A stretch of 47,897 nt of DNA from Megasphaera sp. UBA1696. GTDB lineage: Bacteria > Bacillota > Negativicutes > Veillonellales > Megasphaeraceae. Positions 17,119 to 23,646 of this stretch are shown here, one piece after another; position 1 is the first letter of the stretch; each line of letters opens with the position of its first letter. The stretch lies in the NCBI GenBank assembly GCA_002319965.1, contig DCJQ01000041.1, positions 1-47,897 of the forward strand. Reading direction: 5' to 3'. A program made the translations under genes and the position numbers. The notes beneath the pieces were generated by a model, which worked only from the letters and a program-made list of their open reading frames with translations, ran no database searches and had not been told where the DNA came from.

Positions 17119-17253
17119 ATGGACGAAGTTATGTATTATAATACGGTGAAACTGTTTTGCGGAGCGCAGCATCCCGACGGCATCAAGGCGAGTAAGCCCT
17201 GCGGTAATCGTGGGCTGCTGATTCAATTTAGCAATATGGGGACGCATAGGTAA
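17119..17253 (+). CDS. Small hypothetical protein (44 residues)
   Basis: A short frame with a good AAGGAG (17108-17113) five bases before its ATG. It encodes MDEVMYYNTVKLFCGAQH and continues with two more features, a KPCGNRG segment and a C-terminal GTHR. It has two cysteines, no signal peptide and no membrane segment. It ends 11 bases before the metallophosphoesterase start, and its TAA overlaps the start of that gene's binding site, so it could be a translationally coupled leader or a small partner protein. No family recognised. Confidence 0.45.
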   Translation: MDEVMYYNTVKLFCGAQHPDGIKASKPCGNRGLLIQFSNMGTHR

Positions 17254-17264
17254 AGGAGTGATGA

Positions 17265-18392
17265 TTGACAGTGCTTTGGGGACTTCTGTTCGGTGGGCTG
17301 TTTCTGCTGTGCCTCGCCGGGATATACTTTTTGATTTACAGCGTACATACATTCCGATTCATATCGGTCCTGTCCCGTGGAAACAGAGCGGCCGGCTGGC
17401 TGATCAGCGCCGCTGTGATTCTGATACCTTCCGCACTCATTTGGAGGGTGTGGGGCTATATGAATACCGTCGTGGTGCTGCTGCATCTTGCCGTGTTCTG
17501 GAGTGTGGCCGCGCTGATGCAATGGGGGCTTCAAAAACATCGAAAGAAACCATTTCAGCGGAATTATGCCGGGGCAGCGGCTGTCCTTGTCACCGTCCTT
17601 TATTTGGCGGTGGGCTTTGTCCAGGCCAATCATGTCTGGCAGACGGACTACACCGTGACCACGGCAAAACTTGTTGGATCGCTCCGCGTAGCACTGCTGG
17701 CCGATTCCCATGTGGGAACGACCTTTGACGGAGAAGGGCTGGCAGCCTATATAGCCCGGATTCAGGAACAGAAACCGGATGTGGTCGTCGTTGCCGGTGA
17801 CTTCGTGGACGAGGGGACCAGCAAGACCGATATGATTGCCGCCAGCCGGGCCCTGGGCCGGATTGATGCGCCCTACGGCGTTTACTATGTATTTGGAAAT
17901 CATGACAAGGGGCGCTATGCCAAGGGGCGGCGCGGATACGACGGCGATGACCTCATTGCCGAACTGCAAAAGAACGGCGTGACCGTATTGCAGGACCAAA
18001 GCGTCCTGATCGACGACCGCTTTTATCTGGTAGGTCGCCAGGATGCTTCGGAGGAAAAAGATTTCGGCGGCGGTCGTGCTGCTATTTCCGATTTGACAAA
18101 GAACCTGGACAAAGATAAATATACCATCGTCCTCGACCATCAGCCCAATGATTATGAGGCCGAGGCCGCAGCCGGAGTCGACCTGGTACTGTCCGGCCAT
18201 ACCCACGGAGGACAGATGATCCCCATGGGGCAGCTCATGCGTTGGTTCCATATCGGAGGGGATAATGTCTATGGCTTTGAGCGGCTGGGAAACACGAACT
18301 TCATCGTGACCTCCGGCATTTCCGATTGGGCCCTCCAATTCAAGACCGGAACCCGGTCAGAATATGTGATCATCGACATTCAAGGCGAATGA
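17265..18392 (+). CDS. Membrane-anchored metallophosphoesterase (YkuE-like)
   Basis: Calcineurin-type phosphoesterase on a membrane anchor. The first ~120 residues hold four hydrophobic segments (about 4-26, 43-62, 67-86, 102-120). The catalytic domain follows with all metal motifs: ADSH (Asp147, His149), GDFVD (Asp179), GNHD (Asn212, His213), LDHQP and SGHTHGGQ. Length is 375 residues. The start is TTG 17265, 6 bases after AAAGGAG; GTG 17271 is an alternative. The ATG at 17261 belongs to another frame. YkuE-type enzymes act on lipid or nucleotide phosphoesters, but the substrate here is not predictable. A terminator follows. Confidence 0.85.
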   Translation: MTVLWGLLFGGLFLLCLAGIYFLIYSVHTFRFISVLSRGNRAAGWLISAAVILIPSALIWRVWGYMNTVVVLLHLAVFWSVAALMQWGLQKHRKKPFQRNYAGAAAVLVTVLYLAVGFVQANHVWQTDYTVTTAKLVGSLRVALLADSHVGTTFDGEGLAAYIARIQEQKPDVVVVAGDFVDEGTSKTDMIAASRALGRIDAPYGVYYVFGNHDKGRYAKGRRGYDGDDLIAELQKNGVTVLQDQSVLIDDRFYLVGRQDASEEKDFGGGRAAISDLTKNLDKDKYTIVLDHQPNDYEAEAAAGVDLVLSGHTHGGQMIPMGQLMRWFHIGGDNVYGFERLGNTNFIVTSGISDWALQFKTGTRSEYVIIDIQGE

Positions 18393-18453
18393 TGTAAAAA
18401 AATGAAAATATACAGCCCCGTTTACGGGTGTAAGAAAATATAGGCAAAACAAG

Positions 18454-18474
18454 AGCCCCCGTGAGGGGGCTTTT
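18454..18474 (+). terminator. Rho-independent terminator after the phosphoesterase
   Basis: AGCCCCC-GTGA-GGGGGCT followed by TTTTAT: seven pairs with a tetraloop. A smaller hairpin CCCG-TTTA-CGGG lies just upstream. Confidence 0.88.
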
Positions 18475-18613
18475 ATAATAGAAGTATAATAATTGCCGGA
18501 CTTTTATTCAGTGCTTCTTTTAGCGTGCAGCCAAACGGCTTTTCAGGGGTGGTCCTGGTTGTACTCCTGTTAAATGAAAAGGGGAGTTGGTACATTCATA
18601 AAAGATGACTTTT

Positions 18614-19603
18614 TCAAGGCTTTAATTGACGATAAAATTCGGTGAACCGTTGATTGATGGTCAGTGGTATATTAGTGATTGCGGCATATTTTGCGTACAT
18701 TTCTTTGCGGATATTTTCTTTATTTAGGATTAGTAAAAAGTCTTCAATAAATACTGATTTCAAGTAGGCTGAGTTCAGAAAGATTATCATGGACAGCATG
18801 GCACTGTACAGACCGAGTAATGATTCTTTGTCAACTGAGGTGATTTTCTTATTTCGTTTTTCCAATAATGGTGTACCTAATAGAGAATACATGATAGATG
18901 GGGAGGGAGTATATTTTCTGGGAATACGTAAGCCCGTGAAATTTAAATTATGGGCGGCGGCATTGCGAAATCTTCGGACGGTATTCATTGCGTGTAAAAT
19001 AAAATTGAACTTGGCATCATATCCGAAACTACTATTGGATAGAATGGAATCAGCTAATTCATATTTTGGCGTATCTTTGAGCAAATCATATAAATTTATG
19101 GTATTTCCTAAGGTTATATTCTTAAAAAGAATCCATGGGGGAATATGATCATGATTTTCCTTATAGTGTTTTGTTGGATTCTTTACATTTTTTGAAGACA
19201 GCCACTTTAATATTTTACTCTCTATAGTAATAAATGAATACGATCCTTTGGGGGATGACTTATAGTGGTATTTATTCAGATAATTTTTTACTTGAACCCC
19301 GTAGTGCTTTGCTAATACGTAGCTAAATCTAGTTTTAAATATGGACTCAATTAAGACGCTGTACTTCATAATAAAGGCTTGGACTTCTTTATCGAATAAA
19401 TAAAAATTATAGAGATATTCGATAGAAATTCCATCTATAAACGTGTCATCAGGATTCATAAAGTAGACTTTATATCGATTGATTAAGTCATAATATGATA
19501 ACGTACTAAGGGCATGATGGGCAAAATCCTGATTCTTGATAATTAAGCCACGCTTTTGTAATAGTTGAATTTGTTGATCATACGAAAGAAACGGTTTATC
19601 CAA
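18614..19603 (-). CDS. Abi_2/AbiF-family HEPN protein (abortive infection)
   Basis: The N-terminus DKPFLSYDQQIQLLQKRGL and the following DLINRYKVYF are hallmarks of the Abi_2 (AbiD/AbiF) family of phage-resistance proteins. The HEPN RNase motif RNAAAH (Arg213-His218) is intact, so it is probably a ribonuclease toxin of 329 residues. The chosen start is TTG at 19603, ten bases after AGGAGG (19614-19619). The longer frame upstream reads through a terminator hairpin and is not credible. A structured RNA with its own promoter lies directly upstream on the same strand; family knowledge links AbiF proteins to such RNAs as antitoxins. AT-rich compared with the chromosome around it, so probably acquired. 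Confidence 0.85.
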   Translation of the reverse strand: MDKPFLSYDQQIQLLQKRGLIIKNQDFAHHALSTLSYYDLINRYKVYFMNPDDTFIDGISIEYLYNFYLFDKEVQAFIMKYSVLIESIFKTRFSYVLAKHYGVQVKNYLNKYHYKSSPKGSYSFITIESKILKWLSSKNVKNPTKHYKENHDHIPPWILFKNITLGNTINLYDLLKDTPKYELADSILSNSSFGYDAKFNFILHAMNTVRRFRNAAAHNLNFTGLRIPRKYTPSPSIMYSLLGTPLLEKRNKKITSVDKESLLGLYSAMLSMIIFLNSAYLKSVFIEDFLLILNKENIRKEMYAKYAAITNIPLTINQRFTEFYRQLKP

Positions 19604-19627
19604 AAGGCATAACCCTCCTGACATACT

Positions 19628-19697
19628 AAAAAGCCCCACTGCATAGGCAGTGGGGCTAGTGCCCAACACACGAAACGTGTTGAAAGCTTTTCACTAC
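19628..19697 (-). ncRNA. Candidate abiF-type structured RNA, probable RNA antitoxin
   Basis: Read on the minus strand, the ~70-base segment begins AGGTAGTG and has a hairpin CAACACG-TTT-CGTGTGTTG. It then has CACTA, able to pair with the 5' TAGTG, and ends with AGCCCCACTGC-CTAT-GCAGTGGGGCT plus five T, a strong intrinsic terminator. A promoter sits just upstream and the AbiF gene begins about 25 bases after the terminator. Long-range pairing around an internal hairpin with a terminal hairpin is what is expected of the RNA partner known beside abiF genes. Promoter, structure and position are seen; the antitoxin role is inferred. Confidence 0.7.
19632..19657 (-). terminator. Terminator hairpin between the RNA and the AbiF gene
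   Basis: Perfect 11-pair stem AGCCCCACTGC/GCAGTGGGGCT with a four-base loop, followed on the minus strand by TTTTT (19632-19628). Read-through past it would be needed for AbiF expression from the RNA promoter. Confidence 0.85.
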
Positions 19698-19701
19698 CTA
19701 T

Positions 19702-19729
19702 AGTCTATCATACTATATTTCAAAGTCAA
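19702..19729 (-). promoter_or_regulatory. Promoter of the AbiF-associated RNA
   Basis: On the minus strand TTGACT (19729-19724), a 16-base spacer and TAGACT (19707-19702) with an extended TGn directly before it. It lies right after the stop of the upstream gene and points at the structured RNA and AbiF gene. Confidence 0.6.
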
Positions 19730-19732
19730 TAG

Positions 19733-20116
19733 TTATTCTTGCGTCAAGATGGCAATATCTCCTTTCTGAATTGGCGAGGGAGCCGGTATTACTCGATTTG
19801 TTATTTGATCGGGATCTACAATAAGCGGCTTCAGCTGAGTCATGGTCTTTTGAAGAGCTTCTAGTGGATTGAGTACATTGACGGTTTTAGAAAGTATTTT
19901 ACGACAAATAGAAAACTTTTCGTATGGAGTTATAACTTCAACAACGTCTTTAACCATATCTAGTGTACCGTAATCTACGTCGTCAATGATTACCGGTTCA
20001 CCTTTTTCAATGATGCGTAAAGAATCTCCTTTCTTTGCGTCGTCTATAAAACCATAGTCAATTAATAAAGTTGTATTGTTAATAATTTCCAATACTTTAT
20101 ATTCTTGATATTCCAT
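19733..20116 (-). CDS. Hypothetical protein of the AbiF island
   Basis: A 127-residue protein of no recognised family, with no signal peptide or membrane segment. The stretch AKKGDSLRIIEKGEPV followed by a DYGTL turn and alternating hydrophobics suggests a small beta-barrel, loosely like the C-terminal domain of FlgT. This is a weak resemblance only. The ATG at 20116 has AGGAG nine bases upstream; the longer frame to 20149 has no binding site. It starts 32 bases after the end of the upstream membrane protein gene and is very likely co-transcribed with it. Its stop is just before the promoter of the structured RNA. Confidence 0.7.
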   Translation of the reverse strand: MEYQEYKVLEIINNTTLLIDYGFIDDAKKGDSLRIIEKGEPVIIDDVDYGTLDMVKDVVEVITPYEKFSICRKILSKTVNVLNPLEALQKTMTQLKPLIVDPDQITNRVIPAPSPIQKGDIAILTQE

Positions 20117-20148
20117 AACTACCCTCTCCTTTTGAGTCTTTATAGGCA

Positions 20149-20787
20149 TTAATAAAAGAGTGATTGGATCAGATTGCTTAACTCTTCTCGTATATTTAAT
20201 AAGATTCCTAATACGCCAATAATAATAGCTGCATAATACGCTTTTTTCGCATAGTCAGCACTCTTTTCAGCAGTTATTAAGGATTTTTGGGTCGCTTCCT
20301 CGCTGCGAACGGCTATTTCCTCTAAACGCTGTTCTTTTTGCAGTTCGTACAATCTGTTTTCTCCTGTAATATTCAAGATAAAAGTATCTGTTGGTTTAAA
20401 TTCATATAAATAAAAGAAGTTTTCAGGAACATTCTCGAACTGGAAATAACTTATTCTAGGAGCATCAAGGAGAATCAGGTTAGATTGATCGAATTGATTA
20501 GGTCCGGCCTTTGGAGAATTCCAAAGATATGAGCACAAGGTAGGTGAATTCAGGTTTGGAATTATCTCTCGTAGGTCTTTATACGTATTTTTTCCTGCCG
20601 AAATCGAAAGAATCAAAGCATCTATTTCTTTATGAGTTAAATTAAATCCTTTTTCATTATAAGTATTTAGAGTCTTTTGAAAAGAGGCTCTACGCTGTTC
20701 CAAGGTGGCTTCTTGATATAATGGGCTTTGTAACACAGGATTAATGCCAAAAGCGTTTTGATTTATAAAATCTTTTAGGGTACTCAC
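20149..20787 (-). CDS. Hypothetical tail-anchored membrane protein of the AbiF island
   Basis: About 212 residues; not recognised. The first ~140 residues look soluble and helical-mixed (for example HKEIDALILSISAGKNTYKDL). A charged coiled-coil-like stretch follows (about 145-180: LQKEQRLEEIAVRSEEATQK). A single hydrophobic segment AAIIIGVLGILLNI sits near the C-terminus, which predicts a tail anchor. The chosen start is GTG at 20787, with AGAGGAG about 11 bases upstream; a GTG at 20811 in the same frame would overlap the promoter region. It leads a two-gene unit just upstream of the AbiF RNA. Composition is AT-rich like AbiF. Confidence 0.65.
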   Translation of the reverse strand: MSTLKDFINQNAFGINPVLQSPLYQEATLEQRRASFQKTLNTYNEKGFNLTHKEIDALILSISAGKNTYKDLREIIPNLNSPTLCSYLWNSPKAGPNQFDQSNLILLDAPRISYFQFENVPENFFYLYEFKPTDTFILNITGENRLYELQKEQRLEEIAVRSEEATQKSLITAEKSADYAKKAYYAAIIIGVLGILLNIREELSNLIQSLFY

Positions 20788-20812
20788 CGCACAATCATCT
20801 CCTCTTAGCACT

Positions 20813-20818
20813 ATTATA
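20813..20818 (-). promoter_or_regulatory. Extended -10 promoter of the two-gene unit
   Basis: On the minus strand TGATATAAT gives an extended -10 with consensus TATAAT 25 bases before the chosen GTG start. No clear -35 is present. Confidence 0.5.
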
Positions 20819-20874
20819 TCAAGAAAGTGAGGTAGGGTGTAGTGTTATAATCTTTTTGGGAGCTAATTGATGCC

Positions 20875-21096
20875 GTGAATACAGTTTGCATTTTTGAGCG
20901 TAAAGTTCCAAATATTACCGGATTAATCGGCTTTGTAATTTTTTGGTACATCGCAGCGAGGTGTAGACAGGTACGTTTTTACGATGTAGTTGATAATACT
21001 CGGGAAGCTCAGATAGCAAAGAAAACTGGAGATACTAAGTTTCCCAATTACATTGTCGACGAAGGAAAGTTGACAATGATACGCCACGAGTTGTAA
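20875..21096 (+). CDS. Doubtful small protein or gene remnant
   Basis: A 73-codon plus-strand frame beginning with GTG, about 12 bases after GGGAG and 24 bases after an extended -10 (TGTTATAAT, 20843-20851). The N-terminal half contains a hydrophobic run (GLIGFVIFWYIAA); the C-terminal half is charged (REAQIAKKTGDTKFPNYIV). No family recognised. It might be the tail of a decayed gene of the island. Treat as uncertain. Confidence 0.3.
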   Translation: MNTVCIFERKVPNITGLIGFVIFWYIAARCRQVRFYDVVDNTREAQIAKKTGDTKFPNYIVDEGKLTMIRHEL

Positions 21097-21423
21097 AAGT
21101 GGCCTATTAAGGTGAGAAAAAGTGATCTGATTCCTGTAAACATAGTTGCTAACATATAAAAATCACGACCTTTTTTATTTCATGATAACACATAAATATT
21201 AGAAAAAATGGAGAATCGTGAAATAGTCCTATGAGCATGAGGAAAGGCTTATTACATAATAAGGTAATATATGAGGTGGGGATCCTGTGAGTACGTCCTT
21301 CACCGGCACTCTCTTTTTTTTGGTAACTATAGTGCTGCGGAGAGACTGATTCTGGTGTGATAAGGAATCTGTAGGATATTTTTTCGATGATGATGTCAAA
21401 GACACCGGATTTTATGATGTCAA
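21097..21423. other. Gene-free AT-rich stretch of the island
   Basis: About 330 bases between the doubtful 73-codon frame and the tRNA terminator. Short open frames exist on both strands but lack binding sites and family features. I see no repeat matching the tRNA 3' end and no integrase fragment. Confidence 0.5.
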
Positions 21424-21460
21424 CAAAAAAAGACAACCACGCTAAAGCCGCATGGTTGTC
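21424..21460 (-). terminator. Rho-independent terminator of tRNA-Leu
   Basis: On the minus strand GACAACCATGC pairs with GCGTGGTTGTC (one G-U) around a short loop and is followed by seven T, just beyond the tRNA 3' end. Confidence 0.88.
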
Positions 21461-21464
21461 CTAT

Positions 21465-21548
21465 TGGTGCGAGTGAAGGGACTTGAACCCTTACGTCGTA
21501 AGACGCCAGATCCTAAGTCTGGTGCGTCTGCCATTCCGCCACACTCGC
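21465..21548 (-). tRNA. tRNA-Leu (anticodon UAG)
   Basis: On the minus strand the acceptor GCGAGTG pairs with CACTCGC before A-CCA, with CCA encoded. The anticodon arm CCAGA-CTTAGGA-TCTGG gives anticodon TAG. There is a long variable arm of class II type (CGTCTTACGACG) and a T arm AAGGGTTCAAGTCCCTT. The length of 84 bases fits tRNA-Leu. It borders the AT-rich accessory island on its 3' side. Confidence 0.96.
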
Positions 21549-21649
21549 AGGTACCCGTCCATTTTATCACGTTTTTGAGCCGTCGGTCAACCGAAAATTG
21601 TCTTCTCTAGAGATATTCGTGCAAAAATTCACAATATTTGAAAAACCTA

Positions 21650-21678
21650 TTGTCAAGGCCTTCCCAGTGTGCTATACT
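21650..21678 (+). promoter_or_regulatory. Sigma-A type promoter for the ECF S-component gene
   Basis: TTGTCA (21650-21655), a 17-base spacer, then TATACT (21673-21678) preceded by TGn. Transcription near 21685 would give a leader of about 125 bases. Confidence 0.7.
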
Positions 21679-21811
21679 ACGCATGACACAAAGGCAGGTC
21701 CTTCTTTAACGTCGGATGGGTACCGGAATCGGACTGATACTGACGGAGGCCGGCCGTGTTTTTGTATGCACGACTTGTATCTTGGAGAAAGAACGAGAAC
21801 GGGGGAATATC

Positions 21812-22435
21812 ATGGTACATCAAAAGGCACCGGGCCAGCAGACATTTTTGTCGATTCGTCAGCTGACCATTGCCGCTTTTTTATCGGCTATTACGATTTT
21901 TTTAGGGATTACCGGCTACGGATTCATTCCGCTGGTCATCATGAATGCGACGATTCTTCATATTCCTACGATTATCGGCAGCCTGTCGGCAGGCCGGAAG
22001 GTCGGGATGATCGTAGGTTTTATGTTTGGGATTTTTTCCTTTATCCGTTCCTTACAGGCACCGAGTGCGTTGCTCTTGTTTGCCGTGCAGTACAACGTCA
22101 TTGCCGACGCCTTTATTTGTATCGTACCGCGGATTCTTATCGGCCTCATTGCGTATGAATTGTACCGCCATTTGAAGACGCGCGAAGTCGTGCGCGTAGC
22201 CGTGACGGCTGTCGTGACGACGGTGATTCATACGGTTCTCTTCCTGGGTTCCTTTACGGCCCTCGTCGGTGTTCCCTATGCCGAAGCCCAAGGGATTCCT
22301 TTTATGAACGTCATCAACATCATGCTCGGTATTACGGCTGTCAATGGGATTCCCGAAGCTGTCGTTTCCGGGCTAATCGTTACGCCGATTGTCATGGCTC
22401 TCCAGCGTGCCGGGTTAAAGATACAGCAACAGTAA
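21812..22435 (+). CDS. ECF transporter S component
   Basis: Substrate-binding membrane subunit of an energy-coupling-factor vitamin transporter. The 207-residue protein has about six hydrophobic segments. Its LTIAAFLSAITIFLG and ATILHIPTIIGSLSAGRK regions, with VGMIVGFMFGIFSF after them, are typical of S components. The ATG at 21812 follows GGGGGAAT by about 5 bases; the longer frame begins within the leader. The ATPase and T subunits are not in this window, as expected for a group II system. The substrate cannot be told from the sequence; the long leader may carry the answer. A hairpin follows the stop. Confidence 0.8.
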   Translation: MVHQKAPGQQTFLSIRQLTIAAFLSAITIFLGITGYGFIPLVIMNATILHIPTIIGSLSAGRKVGMIVGFMFGIFSFIRSLQAPSALLLFAVQYNVIADAFICIVPRILIGLIAYELYRHLKTREVVRVAVTAVVTTVIHTVLFLGSFTALVGVPYAEAQGIPFMNVINIMLGITAVNGIPEAVVSGLIVTPIVMALQRAGLKIQQQ

Positions 22436-22453
22436 AATAGAAGGGTTATGAAT

Positions 22454-22492
22454 CAAACGGGGCTGTCCCCCAAAGGGCGGTCCCGTTTCTCT
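22454..22492 (+). terminator. Hairpin terminator after the ECF gene
   Basis: AAACGGGGCTGTCC pairs with GGGCGGTCCCGTTT (several G-U pairs) around CCCAAA. The T-run is weak (GTTTCTCTATTCT). Similar sequences occur elsewhere in the window, so it may belong to a small repeat family. Confidence 0.6.
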
Positions 22493-22603
22493 ATTCTATG
22501 GAAATTTGCTGATGCGAAAGTTTGCGCTATGTGGTAAAATAAGCAATGAATGGCTGTTTACGTATGACAGCATATATGAAAGGAATAGAAGGGATTATTT
22601 GTT

Positions 22604-23644
22604 ATGGCTTCGATTTTTTCTCCATTAACTAAAAATATAGGCATCGATTTAGGGACGTCTACGGTCCAGGTCTATGTCGAGGGCCGGGGCGTCGTCTTGT
22701 CTGAGCCGTCGGTCATGGCAACGGACGAGCGAAACAGCAAGATGATTGCCGTCGGAAGGTCGGCAGAGGACCTCTTGTCCCGGTCGCCGGAGACGGTTAA
22801 GCTCCATCGGCCGCTCGTACACGGTGTCATTGCCGATTACAGTGTGACTCGGACGATGCTGGGCTACATCCTCAGTAAGTGCGTCCGCAGCGTTCAGCGC
22901 CTGCGCATCATGATCGGTGTGCCCTCGGCCGCTTCAAACGTTGAAAAACGAGCCGTCATGGAAGCGGTGTATCAGGCCGGTGCCAAAGAAGCCTTTGTCA
23001 TTGAAACGGCAGCGGCCGCAGCTCTTGGCGTCAATTTGCCGGTCTATGATCCGGTTGGCAATATGGTCATCGACATCGGCGGAGGTACGACCAATGTGGC
23101 CATGCTGTCCTTGGGCGGCATCGTCGTCTCCAAATCACTTCACTTGGGAAGTCTTGATTTCAATGCGGCTATCCGCGACTATCTGCGCTACCAGTACGAC
23201 GTCGTTACTGATGATACGACCATTGAAGAGATGAAGGTTACCAACGGTTCGGCCGTCCTGCCCCTCGAAGATAGGGGCTATTATTTCCTGGCCCGCGGTC
23301 TCGACGACGGGCTCCAGCGTGAAGTGGCCGTCAAGTCGAGTGAACTCTATCATGTCATCGGCAAGCCTTTGGTAAAGATTCTCGACGTCGTCAAAGACGT
23401 CCTGCGCGAGACACCGCCTGAATTGGCTGCCGACATTATGGAACACGGCATCGTCCTCACCGGCGGCGGCGCCAAGCTAAAAGGGATGGATCAGTTCTTT
23501 ACGCAGGAACTGGGAGTTCCCGTCCTGCTGGCAGCCGATCCGGAACTGGCCGTAGCCAGGGGCACGGGGATTGCCATCAACGATCGTGATAAGTTATCGG
23601 CCCTCATTGAAGGGGCGCAGCGCATATATAGGAGGAGATTTTAA
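22604..23644 (+). CDS. mreB: Rod shape-determining protein MreB
   Basis: Actin-like filament protein that organises lateral wall synthesis with MreCD, RodA and PBP2. The 346 residues carry the phosphate-1 motif IGIDLGTSTVQVYV, the phosphate-2 motif MVIDIGGGTTNVAM and the adenosine motif VLTGGGAKLKGMD. The ATG at 22604 lies in a T-rich context with only AGAAGGGAT upstream. It is followed directly by mreC, opening the elongation operon mreB-mreC-mreD-mrdA-minD-like-rodA. If the organism is a coccus such as Megasphaera, keeping MreB is noteworthy. Confidence 0.93.
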   Translation: MASIFSPLTKNIGIDLGTSTVQVYVEGRGVVLSEPSVMATDERNSKMIAVGRSAEDLLSRSPETVKLHRPLVHGVIADYSVTRTMLGYILSKCVRSVQRLRIMIGVPSAASNVEKRAVMEAVYQAGAKEAFVIETAAAAALGVNLPVYDPVGNMVIDIGGGTTNVAMLSLGGIVVSKSLHLGSLDFNAAIRDYLRYQYDVVTDDTTIEEMKVTNGSAVLPLEDRGYYFLARGLDDGLQREVAVKSSELYHVIGKPLVKILDVVKDVLRETPPELAADIMEHGIVLTGGGAKLKGMDQFFTQELGVPVLLAADPELAVARGTGIAINDRDKLSALIEGAQRIYRRRF

Positions 23645-23646
23645 AA

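Noticed and set aside
17223..18338. A 371-codon open frame antisense to the metallophosphoesterase
   Set aside because: The sense strand carries every catalytic motif of a known family; the antisense frame is a by-product of composition.
19604..19669. A longer AbiF start adding 22 residues
   Set aside because: These codons translate the terminator hairpin of the upstream RNA, and AGGAGG would then lie inside the gene.
21290..21330. A possible tRNA fragment (hairpin GTGAG/TTCAC with CACCGGCA)
   Set aside because: The loop lacks the TTCGA-type T-loop signature and no anticodon arm can be found.
21149..21436. A 95-codon minus-strand frame next to tRNA-Leu
   Set aside because: It includes part of the tRNA terminator, has no binding site and no coherent protein features.
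18400..21548. Integration of the AbiF island as a genomic island at tRNA-Leu with flanking att repeats
   Set aside because: No copy of the tRNA 3' end was found at the other border and there is no integrase; only location and composition suggest transfer.
22500..22540. A promoter directly before mreB (TAAAAT at 22535-22540)
   Set aside because: No -35 hexamer at an acceptable distance; too weak to list.
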